Notes under the pieces: model-generated | Database searches by the model: none | The model's input: only the letters and a program-made list of their open reading frames with translations | Told to the model about the DNA's origin: nothing | Part shown: positions 31,432 through 43,172 of the stretch, piece after piece | Layout: the number at the start of each line of letters is the position of its first letter | How positions within the stretch are numbered: position 1 is the first letter of the stretch | From: Enoplolaimus lenunculus | Taxonomy: Eukaryota > Nematoda > Enoplea > Enoplida > Thoracostomopsidae | Assembly (NCBI GenBank): GCA_030248215.1 | Contig: JASANG010004050.1 | Location: 31,913-95,912, forward strand | Direction of reading: 5' to 3' | DNA length: 64,000 nucleotides | Made by a program: the position numbers and the translations under genes

Positions 31432-33463
31432 CGGTAAACTAAAATAGCTTTTTGACCAAGCAAACTATCTGCTTGTGTTTAAGTTCTCAAATTTGTTAAA
31501 AACAAACAGGCAAACGCAAATGAAAGTAAAATTGATTCAAAGGGCGCAAAAAAGTGTATACAAAATATAGATTTTATACGTGAAATGCAAAATTTCGGTG
31601 CAGATTTTAAATCCCGGTTGAACTCATGGCGGTTGGCAAGAGCTATCGCTTATGTCAATCCATTGACAGGATTGTAGCAAGTAACAAATTTGCCGAAACA
31701 TGCGTAGCGATGCGAGAAAATTTTTCACTTCTAGAATCCATCATGTTATCCTAAAGCTTGTTCAATGAGCTTTTTATGTATCTCTCGAATTTATGGGAGG
31801 GATATACCACCAGTATCACCCGCCCAGGTATATACGCCCCGTTCCCGTTGAATAGTTGTAGTTAGCCGTGTTCTATCGCATGTACAATCTTTCTAAAAAC
31901 ATTTTCGCCAACGTTTGTCTCTGAGGAAAACTGGTCGTGAAAATAGGATTAAGCCAGTTTGTCGGGGACACTATTGATCGGGTTAATTAGCTAAAGTAAC
32001 TAAGTGCGCCTACATTAGTCTACTGCTTTTTTGTTCAAAGTATATATAAACGTGGTATTTTGGCAAATTTTCGCTTGTGATACAGATTAGTTTATTTAGG
32101 GTCTGAATTTTCTACTCGAGAAACAAACAGTTTTTAGTCAGTGAATATTAAGTAAAACGCTAGTGAATTTTAGAAAATAAAACATAATCAACATTTTTGT
32201 TTTGTTTGTGTGAACACTGAACATGCAGAGAGCAACAGAGCCCCACTGATAAACTTTTGGACCTTCTTAACAGTAAAAGTTTCAGCTTTGTTTGTGAGTC
32301 ATGTGAAATTCCTGACGTTCCCTTTCAGATTGTTTTGCTTCGTCTGGTATGGTCACGCTGATTCTGGCTTTAAGTTTCCTACTCTAAATAAATTTGGAAT
32401 CTTTGCTTCAAGTCGGCATTGTCACAAAGCGTGGGAGTAATGTATTTTTAAAACGTAAAAGTTGTGCTTGTCCTATTTTTAGCAAAACTGTGTTGTTTCA
32501 GCTTACAACAGATGATTGTTTAGTCAAAATACAGGAATGTCTAGTTTAGCTAAGTAATCGTAAAAATGAAAACAATAAATTTCAAGTCAAAAATCAAATA
32601 TGAAATGTTGCCTTTACCGCCAATGCCACAGCTAAACTCGTTGAGTTTACAAGTCCTTATGGCATCAACTTGTTAGCTTTTACCCCAGTGTACCAGCTCA
32701 TTAAAAACCGTTGGACAAAAATTAGTGGGTTGTTGTTAGCCCTTAAACCCCTTGGCTTTCGTAAAATTCTGCTTTTGACAACCCCCGGTATGACTGCTTT
32801 ATTTTAAAAAGTGTTTTAGTCAAATAAAATTTTAAAAGCGAAAGATTTACACAGCAGGGCTGGAGCAGGCACCCCCATACCCTCCATTTCGGTGGCCCAC
32901 CCCGAAAAGGGTCCCCCACCCTGGCAAAATTTTAATCAAAAAATTTGAAAAATATTTCTATCATAGCAAGGAGAACCCACTCCGTAATTTTTTTGTGAGA
33001 GGCATACGTGCTATTCGCTTCGGCACTGGACTACAGTACTGTAAAGCAATTCACAACTTTTACTTTAGGCTCGCTCTGAATTAAACAAAAGTCAATTTAT
33101 CTTTGCCGCTATTAATAAATTCATTTTGTTGCCGAACTATACAGGTTCATGTGCCCGGTTTTCCGTAGATTTACCCTTTGTTTTATCTACGTAGGGTTAC
33201 AAAATGTAATCTAATACCACTGTATTCTATTTCGTGTGTACATGCGCTGACACTAGGCTCAAGCAGTGTAAACAATAGAATATGGCAAAGTTTTTATCTT
33301 ACCGGTATGTTGAATGATTCGCCGGGTTGTTTGTGAGTGATTTCAGTGTTGTGATTGTGACAGTAACAGTTGATAGCACCTAAGTTTAGAAAAAATTTTG
33401 TGTAGTTTCTTTTACTTTTTGTTTCAATACACTGTGCTTTAATATTATATTTTTTATTTTTAA
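31432..33463. other. Gene-poor stretch
   Basis: No exon-like sequence is recognised. 32860-32960 is C-rich (repeated CACCCC/CCCACC words), in the style of the GTAGCC-type elements, but its ends are not clear. Confidence 0.4.
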
Positions 33464-33666
33464 ATTGGGAACTTGAAATACATTAATCAATGAATGAAAC
33501 GGCAGTTTCAATTTTGCGTGCATATTGCAAATCATGACTTGAATCGAAACGCCAGCTTGCGCAGAAGTGGCAAGCTGGGGTTTCGATTCAAGTCATGATT
33601 TGCAATAGGCACGCAAAATTGAAACTGTCGTTTCATTCATTGATTAATGTACTTCGAGTTCCCAAT
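33464..33666. repeat. Near-perfect hairpin: 96-bp arms, 11-bp loop
   Basis: 33464-33559 and 33571-33666 are reverse complements at 91 of 96 positions with no gap; 33560-33570 is the loop. The arms include CATTAATCAATGAATGAAAC and TCATGACTTGAATCGAAACG. The inner motif CGAAACGCCAGCTTGCGCAG is repeated once more, in direct orientation, right after the right arm (33667-33686). It is not coding. It may be a young foldback element or the source of a long double-stranded RNA. Confidence 0.9.
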
Positions 33667-33686
33667 CGAAACGCCAGCTTGCGCAG

Positions 33687-36600
33687 ATGCGGCTTTTGTA
33701 GTTTCTGCCATCCTTGAAATTTAGGCTTGTTCTTTAAGTAGACTTTTGGTTTAAATTCAGGCATGAACACATATTTTTTCATTAAAGACAGTTACTGAAT
33801 ATGCATCATTAAATAAAATTGGAAGAGCTTAAAAAGCACCAAGTATGATTCTCTGCTCCTAGATCATACTACGTACATTACGATACATGGTATATATACT
33901 GACAATATATCATGGTGATATAGATATATATCTATAATGTCAAGCCATATCGTCTATAAACCAAAAAGCAATTTCCCGAGCCGGGTTTTAGTTGTCTTGT
34001 AGGTCATGTAACGCTGCTTGAGTTCACGGAGCAGACATGAGGAAAGACACGGTTTTAGCACACCGACCCTTGTCACACGACTGGGATACTGCAATCAGCA
34101 TTATGCAGCTCACGGGTGCAGCAAAAAACAGACAGGGATAGGGTAGCCGCCAGCTTTTCAAAATCAAAACGTACTATAATACGGTATAATGTTAAAATTG
34201 CGTTTGGTTTCTCACTCGCTTTGCTAGCTATTTAGTTTTTCGGTGCATGAGCCCTTTTCGTGATGCAGCGACGTCTGACGCAGTTGATAAAAATGTTTTT
34301 GCCGCTCGCGTGTTCTTGTCTTGTGTTTGTTGACATGAGCGGTGTGTGACGAAATTTTTAAATATTGAAATAAAATTGACAGCATTTGTTTATGAATATC
34401 TATCGGAAGCGTATAATGTTTAGTTAGCCATCTGGGATAATTGGGCTAACCATTTTAAGACAATGCAAAAGTTTTTTTTACGAATTAATGTTTTCGTGTG
34501 GTGTATGCGTAAAGTATTCTCATCGTTCGACTTTATAGCGAGAAAGCTATTTCAGCATTCTATGCTTAAAATAAATCATTCTTTGCTAAAATAAAACACA
34601 TTTCGCCAGCACCGAGTTTTACACGTCGTTATAGGACTGAAAACGATCGCAATGCGTCAGATTTTAACATTACCACTTGTCTTTAGTACTTTGTTGAATT
34701 TCACCTACAAAATATTGGTAAACGCAGCCTTTGGCAGTGAGTCTGTGAACTGTTTTGCTTTAAACCGCAGAGGCTGATCCTAGTTGGCACCCAGAGCACA
34801 ACCTCTAAACAGGTGCCAGTGCCAAACTTTGGTGTTAAAATTTGAGCGATACCGCAGTATACAACTTGATTTTTGTGAAATTAATTTCAAACATACATTA
34901 TATACAACCTTGCTCGTAGCCAAAAATTAAAAACAAACATGTTGGCATAGGTTATGTTTCACAACCAATGCCAACAGGTTGTGTCGAACAAATGTGCTCT
35001 ATCCACTTCATTCGGCAACTTGAATTTTTCAAACTCAACTTTTTATAATAAAACCCTGATTATTCCACAAACAAATTTGGCTGTTTCACAAATTAGCCAT
35101 TTTCATTATTTGCTTATGTTAAAAATTTTCAACGTTAATTTTGAACAGGGTCGAATTTGAATAAAAGTATCAAAAGTTTAAGCATTAATTGGCACAAAAT
35201 CAAGTCATACAAACCCACAACTACGTCAGGCGAAGGAACCCGCTTCCCTCTCTACAGACATCTACGCAACCGCTAAGCTAAAAATTGTCTATAGCTTCAC
35301 AAGAGTTGTTCTTTATGGAAACGTTTCCAGCATTCTTTATAAATTGTCTTACACATCTATAGAATTCCTAGTTATACATGGTTTGGGAACGAAACTTGCT
35401 GTTATGACTCCGCAAATCAAGATGTATTAAATACTTTTGTCGAAAGAACCGCTTCAACTACTCTTAAACCATCAGGAAACAGAAGGCTCAAGCAATTAAT
35501 TATGTTTGCACTTAGTCGAATTAACAATTTGCAAATTGTCATTTTTCAACGTATGAACAGAGTAACTTCAGCGTTCTTTGTCAGGGTAGTACCGAGGGGA
35601 CGCAAGAAAGACTCTGGCCCTGTTTCAATCCGTATTTATTAATGTTAATACGGTTGGGGCGCGTTATTTCGCTATCTTTCAGCGAGTTACGAATTCCATT
35701 GAAACATCAATGTTCAGTCGATTTTTAAGCGTCGGACCTACCAGCCCGAATTCTACGGCACGCCACCGTTTATTGTTAAACTTTTATTAAACAAATGGAG
35801 CGTATTTGATAGAGTTGGACATTAGATATAAGAATATGGTATGCTGATTTGCACAATTGTCGAAAACTGTTCTGATTAGGTTGTAAAACAGACATGCGAA
35901 TGTTTAATCATTATTAATCCTTTCTCACATGAATATTTTTCTGTTGTTTCTGCATTGCATATTTATTTTCAATGTAGTATTCGCAAACCGAATACCCGGA
36001 AAAGCTTGACGGTCGACTTCGACAGCGCACTAGGTTATCATCTGGCACAGAAAAGAAGCGTGAACTAACCGTTATATTTGGTTTAACCTATTTGTACATT
36101 AATTTTAACCTAAACTTTGTGTTGGTGAACTCCTTGAACCAGTACAAACTTTACTAGCATTTTTCTTCGTCTTGCTTCGCAACCTAAAAACAGTCACTAT
36201 GCATGTTTTCCGATTTTGTTTATCTTGCGGGACCCAGCTATCGCTGTGCATGGCTCATGCATAAAACTGCACATATACACGCACACAAAACACCATTTTG
36301 GTGACGAACATGCATGCGTAATCGGAAGCGTAGCCAGGATTTTATTTCAGGAGGTTATAACCTCATGTAAGAGTGTTTTTGTGAGCGAGTGACAAAATTC
36401 ATTTGACCTCTGGTATCCTTCAAGTAAATTGTAAAGCCATAAAGTATTGATTTTTAATCGTCTATCCGGAAACTACAAGAGTTATGCATTATCCTTGTTG
36501 CCCCCGGTATATATACGTCCTCGTTTAAAACTCGGTTTGTGGGTCCGTGTGCGGCGTTGTCGTTTTTCAGTCCCTTTGCGCCCCGGCTGGCATGGCAGTG

Positions 36601-38113
36601 GGTGACTGAACCCTAAGCTGTTTGGTGCCCAGTTCTGGTATTTTCATTATTGAGCTTAAAGTTGAACTTCGTATGTGCACAAGGCGTCTCACACGTATTC
36701 TTAAAGCTATTATAGTTTGTATTGCGTTCGAGTTTTTGGGGGCTCCTTGACTAACAGTTTTGAGTCTATGTCACGGTTTTATTTGGTTTTCAGGTTGAGG
36801 TACACCTGGGAATCAATGACCGCTTATATATTTGGTTTCGGTTCCGTAGGTTAAAATCGTGGCACGTGCGGGTTAAAAAGAAGCACATGTTCGATTTTTA
36901 TATGGTTTGCGAAATTGCATAGAAGTTGTCAGAGTGAAATGAGGGACTATTTATTGGTAAAAGTTTAGACCGGTACATGCTAATAGATAAACTTGGTTTA
37001 TAATTTTAAATGAGTTTATTCTTCTGTTCTGAATTTTTCAAACACGCGGCTGGTATGGTTCTTGAGGTAGTTTTGTTGTTGTGGAAAATCTTTTAACAAG
37101 TAAATAACTGGACTTGTATTAGCATTTAAGTCACTTTTATATTTGGATTCATGCGAATCAGTATAATACATATGTTGTCGTATTTGTGCTGTTTTTGGCT
37201 TATGCTGAATTTTCGCACATGATTACAAACGATTGCAACGAAATGAACATGAAATCATTTCGCTTATAACCTAAACATGGATCAATAAATGTTGTATTTT
37301 TGCCCTTCAGAACGAACGCATTAAATTTCCAAATACCCTCAACACGCCGTGCTGTCACTGAGGGCTCATTTCATATTAGTTTTGTCATTTAAATTACACT
37401 TGATTTTAGCCTGTCTCATCTGTCCTACGACAAGCACTGTTCAAACTAAATCGCTGTTCTGGAACAGAGCCAAAAGCTACTTAGAACACAGGGTTTGCCG
37501 CTATTTCTGCCGACTTTTTTGCCATCTTGGCTGAGAAATTGTGTTTATGCTATGAAAATAGTTCTTGCCTCCTATATAAATCTCAATTTCCTCTGTAATA
37601 ACCATTCTTGGTTACGAGTTTGTTTTTAGTTAGAAATACCACCATAGCTCATTTGGGTTGTATAAAGCCAGTTGCATACTATTTTTACTGAAGCCGGTCA
37701 AACTAAAGCATGAGCGAAGTAATTAGAGTTTCTGGGGGTTTTGCGTATGTTTGGTTCCATATGATTAACTGCTGGCGAATACAGCTGAAATAATTGCATA
37801 CATCTCATTGATTGCAGTACATAAACCTTCGTTTATGGGCTGTGTGTCGTGTGTTTGCTTCATATGAAATGCTGCCTAATTAGCTTGCGCAGAGTTTTTC
37901 TGTTTGATATACGCACAGTGGCGTACCAAACAATTGGGATTTCGGGTCCGTTTCTTCGGGTGCGAAGATGTTTCTATGCCGACCCTCTCAACCAACCTTT
38001 GAGATACGCGGAATAGAAATTCATTTCGTACAATTTTTGTACTTTAAAATATGGAGGTTTGAACCTACGAAACGTTTAATTTGATGTGGTTTGAAATTGT
38101 GTTTGAGAAAAAT
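33687..38113. other. Gene-poor stretch, 4.4 kb
   Basis: No gene is recognised. It holds a 5' fragment of the TTAA element at 35914-35955 and a repeat-end-like CGTAGCCAGGATTTTATTTC at 36327-36346 that resembles GCGTAGCCAGAATTACATTT at 42534-42553. An ORF at 37349-37534 has a hydrophobic, signal-like N-terminus but no other support. Confidence 0.4.
35914..35955 (+). mobile_element. 5' fragment of the TTAA element
   Basis: TTAATCCTTTCTCACATGAA followed by TATTTTTCTGTT matches the left end of the 17.6-kb copies; similarity stops soon after, so only the end remains. Confidence 0.7.
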
Positions 38114-38384
38114 TTAACCCTTTCTCACATGAATATTTTCTGTTTCCCCTGAGACATACTTTTATGCTAGGATTCGAACTCCAGTGACTGGAGTGGAAGG
38201 CGTATACCATCACCACTCAGCTATAGGAGCTTGACGCTCGAGCTCGAGGGCGCTGTCACGTCTTGTGGTGATTTAGTACTATGTATACGTGTTGCAATTG
38301 TTAAACACGGCGCGATATACATTATTTAACGTATATACACTGCGCTGAGCTGCCTATAGGTAACTCAATGTGAGAAGGGGTTAA
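38114..38384. mobile_element. TTAA-flanked MITE, copy D
   Basis: This is a full-length copy, exactly the same 267-bp spacing between TTAA sites as in the 17.6-kb array. It has TTAA on both sides and the same tRNA-like core (AGGATTCGAACTCC and CACTCAGCTATAGGA on the + strand). The palindrome near the right end has one change. Being single and distant, it shows that the element is mobile and that its length is fixed. Confidence 0.85.
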
Positions 38385-38444
38385 AATTTGAATGCAATCA
38401 CAAATCCTGATATATGTATTAGTGGTTTTCTTCTTACGTTTGAA

Positions 38445-38485
38445 CACATCTTTCATGAATATTTTCTATTTCGTCTGAGATAATT
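38445..38485 (+). mobile_element. Fragment of the TTAA element
   Basis: CATGAATATTTTCTATTTCG and TCTGAGATA match the left interior of copies A-D, 60 bp after copy D. Confidence 0.55.
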
Positions 38486-38978
38486 TTGCAACGCGTAACT
38501 AAATAGGCACCGACAAGAAATTAGGCTTTGAATTTTAATATCTTGAAAATATCCCAATTAATTATCACAGATACATAGGTTTTTTGTCCGCATGTTACTT
38601 CGTTTAAAGACAGTAAATTAAATTTTTCCATAAACTGAAAACAGGCGACTGCTTAACTACTGATTATAAAACTATCTACAATTGCAGTAATTTTCTAACA
38701 TAATTCGACTCATATATACCAGAATTCCGGTTCCGATTAGAATTCGGATTCACAAGGAGATCCGCTTCCGATTCCAACTTTGATTGCATGACAATCGGAA
38801 TCGTACTTTTGACATTCTAATTTTTGGCCTTCTTGTTGTAATATGTTGCATAAAAATTCTGCATCATTCATCTATTAAATTCTTTTCGATGAGTTAGCTT
38901 ATCATAATTGCTTGTAGTTTAGGTTTATAGAGGCAAAAATGTCGCCGATTTGTTCGTGTGACATATATATAGCGGAGA

Positions 38979-39372
38979 CACGGAATATAGACCCCGTAGG
39001 AATTGGTTGAAAATAATTTATTTTATAGATTTCGACGCGCTGAGCTCAACGGTACCATTTTTAAGGCTGCAGTGCACCCGATTCGACAGTTATGGATCTT
39101 TAAAATTTAACTTTTCACTATATAAACTATGTACAAACACCAACCAAAATTGTACAACGAACAAACCAGGTAAAGATTATACTTTACGAAAATGTCAATG
39201 ATAGATACTTCCCCTTCCAATATGTTGCTGTTTGCACTATAATTTCGAGGGCCGTAACTTTTGAACCGTTGGTCTCGCAGCCATAAAAGCGGTACCATTG
39301 AGCTCAGCGCTCGTCCAGATATATAGGATAGACCACTTTTTGTTAAATTCGTATTGAGTCCATATTCCGTTG
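38979..39372. mobile_element. Foldback element, ACGGAATAT..GACC ends
   Basis: ACGGAATATAGACC at the left and ACGGAATATGGACT (reverse complement of the right end) bound about 0.39 kb. A second inverted pair sits inside: GCGCTGAGCTCAACGGTACC (from 39038) and, in reverse, GCGCTGAGCTCAATGGTACC (around 39285-39310), followed by TTTTA.GGCTGC on each side. It is non-coding. Confidence 0.75.
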
Positions 39373-41180
39373 GAATTTGGCCACTAGCTATTCCGGCAGA
39401 TGTCGTTCTGGTTCTCAGCCAATAAAGTTACATTAATATTCGACGCATTTAGGCTCTCCGACTCTGCTAATAAATGAATGGAGACAGATTGCCATTTTCA
39501 GTCGTCGTAGGTTATACTTCATGTCGATGACCATTTCCACCTGTGGTATATAAAGAAATCTATATAAAGGCTACAATGCAGAAGCTCGATCGTAGCTAGT
39601 AGGCCGTGACGGGTGTTTCAAAAATGAAAATTTTGATCAGCGAAATACATTTTGTTTTCCATTTTTCATCAATCCTTTTATGGCCTCGTGGCATAAATCG
39701 GGCTAAAGGCGCGGTTAGGATATGATCAGGCCCTAAATGATCAAGGTTATTCCACCCTATGACGGCAATAGCCAGAGGGAAAGCCAACGGTGCCGTGGCT
39801 TGTCTAACGGTTTTGGAAGCATATTACAATAATTAATTTATGCTAGCAGCAAGAGTAATAATTTACACACAAGCCATTATAAACAAATACAATTATTGTC
39901 GACGCCCCCACACCGAATTTTTGACAGCGTTGATGGTTCCACCTTTCGCGACGCAATTGTTATTATGATGTGCCTGTGTAATTCGTTATGCAGATATTCA
40001 TTTGCGTTTGTTTAAAACGTGCGGTTAATTAGATTTCGATATTATTCGTATAAATTGTTTCAAATTTAGCTATACAAACAGAGGATCCAAGAAGGCGTTC
40101 ATTGGGTTCCCGCGAACACCCCCGTTTTGTGTTGAGCAAAAATATATTTTGTAAAATATAGGATCGAAAAAATGATTCGAGCTGGTTAGTATCAGACAAG
40201 TGTATGCGTCAACTGTATTGCTGAACGCTGTTCTGCTACTTGCAATTCAGCTACTCTTAACGAAAACAATAGGAAAATAAATATGACGGTATCCAGCATT
40301 TGGGATCTTGGCGTTGTACATTGGTGATTTGTTGTTAAGCATTTGTATTGTTCTGGCGTGGGAACTATTTGCACTTTGGTTTATTATTTCAGCGAACACA
40401 ACTTGTACATCCCCTTAATCTTTATGCTTCATTCTGGTATACTACGGAGAGGATAAATTATTCATATCTTGAAATAACATATCACTCTTGGTGTGATCCG
40501 ACCACGAAATCATTATTGGCTTACTTGTGATTCGTAATATTTACTATGACAATCAACAGGAAACATTTTATATCGTAAAATTATATGAAAAACATTTTTC
40601 TATTTTAACTCTTGACATCTGCCTGTCTTATTTATTTTAGAAGATCGTGCTTTAAAAAGCCCTCTGAGACAACAGTCATTGCTTCGCGTACGTACAGGAG
40701 GGTTTAGACGATTTTTAATTTAAAAGACTCGCTTGTCTGCGAAATCAAACGAAGAATAAATTGGATTTTAGCCGCAAAGACAACATATCACTATTCTTTA
40801 AAACATTTGATTTTAAAAACATTGATGTTTGCATGTCAGTTTTAACAAGTAGTGGGAACAAAATTGCTTAACCGTTAAAGTGATTTATGCCGCCAGATAA
40901 TGGACAAGAAACCGTAGTCAGAATAAGATTTAACTCAACCTCTTAGATAAATTGTGCCTTTTGAAATCATCGTCTGTTCCGCTGTCGATTTTTTCGACCT
41001 TTTCGTTAGCATGTTGAACTGACAACATGCTAATCAAAGCGTTACGAAGTGCAGTTTAATGTAACTTTCGTCAATATATTATATCGCAGCGGTATTATGA
41101 CCAAACGTTTTACTTCAACGTTTGCTTAGGTATTTTACTAAATATTTCAGTAATTTTTAGTTCGACTTTTAACGTATTTT
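39373..41180. other. Gene-poor stretch
   Basis: No gene or bounded repeat is recognised. Confidence 0.4.
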
Positions 41181-41690
41181 GGGCAGCGTTCCAAGGTTCC
41201 AACAGATTTTTGTTTGCATTACGTATGCAACTTAAGACTGTATGCATTTTGAATATCTATTATTTCGGATGTGTTTTATATATGCAATGTACTACAGTTT
41301 TTCAAAAAGCAGGTTTTTTTTTCAATTTCGGTCACTTAAATATGAGGAGCCCAGGCAACAAATAGTCTACATATTAAAGCTAAAACGTCCCACATACGTA
41401 TTTTGGACAGCGTTCCAAGTTTCAATCAGATATTTGTTTGCGTTACGTATGCAAATTAAGACTATGCATTGAGAATATTTTCTGTTTCGGATGTGTTTTA
41501 TATATCTGCAATGTACTACAGTTTTTCTAAGAGCAGGTTTTTTAATTTCGTTCACTTAAATATGAGGAGCCCAGGCAACAAATAAGACTAGGTAAAGAGA
41601 AGCCTTAGTCCAGTTGCACATGTGTGCAACTACGTGTACTAGTTAATACTAAAGCATGAACTCTCCGCATACTTATTTTGGGCAGCGTTC
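41181..41690 (+). repeat. Tandem duplication, unit about 224 bp, with third partial unit
   Basis: GGGCAGCGTTCCAAGGTTCC at 41181 recurs as GGACAGCGTTCCAAGTTTC at 41405. The shared run includes CGGATGTGTTTTATATAT, ATGTACTACAGTTTTTC and ATGAGGAGCCCAGGCAACAA. A third start, GGGCAGCGTTCCAG, is at 41680. It is non-coding, and the copies differ by scattered substitutions and small indels. Confidence 0.85.
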
Positions 41691-41830
41691 CAGCTGCTGT
41701 AATGATTGTTCATTTACAAACAAGAGAACACATTCTTAAAAATCTGTGAGGAATCTTTTAATGTTGCAAATTTGCAACCACGTTGAACAATCGAAATTCC
41801 AAAGATTATATAGGTGCAATAGTTTTCGCG

Positions 41831-41903
41831 AAAGGCACCGAGTGGCTGTACTAACAGCTCGAAGCCGACGGCCGAGCGCTCGGCACAGCCACTCGGTGCC
41901 TTT
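41831..41903. repeat. GC-rich hairpin with 19-bp perfect arms
   Basis: AAAGGCACCGAGTGGCTGT (41831-41849) is the exact reverse complement of 41885-41903. Inside, GCCGAGCGCTCGGC (41871-41884) is itself a perfect 14-bp palindrome. It is a GC-rich island in AT-rich DNA. Function unknown; it could be a tiny foldback element. Confidence 0.9.
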
Positions 41904-41909
41904 ATCAAA

Positions 41910-42987
41910 ACCTGTTTTTACTGAGGTTTGTAAATGTCGTATAATGCTCAAGGGCTATAATATAACGATTAGCGTTCTACTTGTACGCAATATTTCATTG
42001 CCCTCTATTTTCCTGATTATTTGGCACCAATTTTGGCAAAATGATGATGAATCTACGAATTTCCAAATACGTATCACGTTAAATTTCCTATTCCTATTTT
42101 TAGAACTAAACTTTATTTATTCCACTTATTGCTGATACGTTTGTATTTCGTTACTGGGGTGATAAACGCGAACACTGTTTTAAAGAATAAACTGTGTTAT
42201 GTTAGTCATGTGTAAAAGGACGATATGTGTTTTACATCGTCTTGGCTACACTGTTTGATGCGGGAAACCAACATTAAATGATTACTGATCATATACCTTA
42301 GCATCCAGTCAGTCAGTATGCCTTACTTTGTATTAGCAGATGTCGACTGTAACAGCGGATTTAAACCATCAACCGCAACTGTTTGCTTGGTCAGTGAAGC
42401 TCAACAACGACCCATGACCGTATAATCAAATTAGTGTTGTTGACCCTCACAGAAAGACATATACCGCAGTGTTTATTATATCACTCAAACAACCCACCAG
42501 TCACACCCGTCGAGCGCCACTCTGCGCTAGGGGCGTAGCCAGAATTACATTTCGCAACGGTATAACGCTATTTTAAAGCATTTATTAAATTTATGATGCA
42601 AGCAGATTATTTTAAAGCATGTAAAAGTGCATTTTTCTTGTCTTTGGTAAACTTAGAAATGGGATCTATTTTGTTATCCCTCGCCTTGTAAAAACGTCCC
42701 TGCCGTGGTTCAAAGGTTTAATCTCTTTACTTAGCAACTATGCCATTACCGAAGCCGAACGCAGTGATGCCTAGTGGTTACACACATATAAAGACTAATA
42801 ATACCGGGTTTGAGTCTAAAGGTAGACTTTGCTGCTATATCGTATTGAATGCTTTACTCGTTTAGCGTTGAGTGAACGCTCCTAAACTTAATAGTCTGGT
42901 ATGTCGCTTTTGACTGATTTGACGTTTTGTAGGAGTTTTCTTTTGTAAGCTTTTTCTAGTGGTACCTACTTTGTAAACAGGTTGAGA
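41910..42987. other. Gene-poor stretch with a tRNA-like relic
   Basis: At 42760-42825 (+) TGCCTAGTGGTTA resembles box A and CGGGTTTGAGTC resembles box B at tRNA spacing, so it is probably a decayed tRNA-derived repeat. At 42530-42560 GGGGCGTAGCCAGAATTACA resembles an element end. No gene was seen. Confidence 0.4.
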
Positions 42988-43172
42988 TTGGGCCCGTAGC
43001 CAAGGGTGGGGCAGGGAGCTCAGCCCCTCCTCGAAAAAGTTTTACTTGTTCCCTTAGAAAATTTTCAACCCTGCTTGTAAGTCATTGAAAACCCTTCTAT
43101 GCCCTTCCTGAAATTTTTTTAGCCTACTCCCATAGCAAGGTGAGCTGGCTGTGAGCTGGCTACAGGCCTGGT
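42988..43172 (-). mobile_element. Short foldback element, GGGCCCGTAGCCA ends (reverse copy)
   Basis: It is bounded by GGGCCCGTAGCCAAGG and GAGCTGGCTACAGGCCTGG, which are inverted imperfect copies. The interior (CCCTGCTTGTAAGTCATTGA, AAAACCCTTCTATG) is the reverse complement of the element at 20245-20408. Confidence 0.7.

Noticed and set aside
37349-37534. 61-codon frame with a hydrophobic, signal-like start
   Set aside because: Too short, with no cleavage context, homology or neighbouring exon.
41831-41903. Resemblance of GGCACCGAG..CTCGGTGCC plus T-run to a CRISPR tracrRNA-type hairpin or bacterial terminator
   Set aside because: There is no repeat-spacer array, no cas gene and no bacterial context; the surroundings are animal intergenic DNA.
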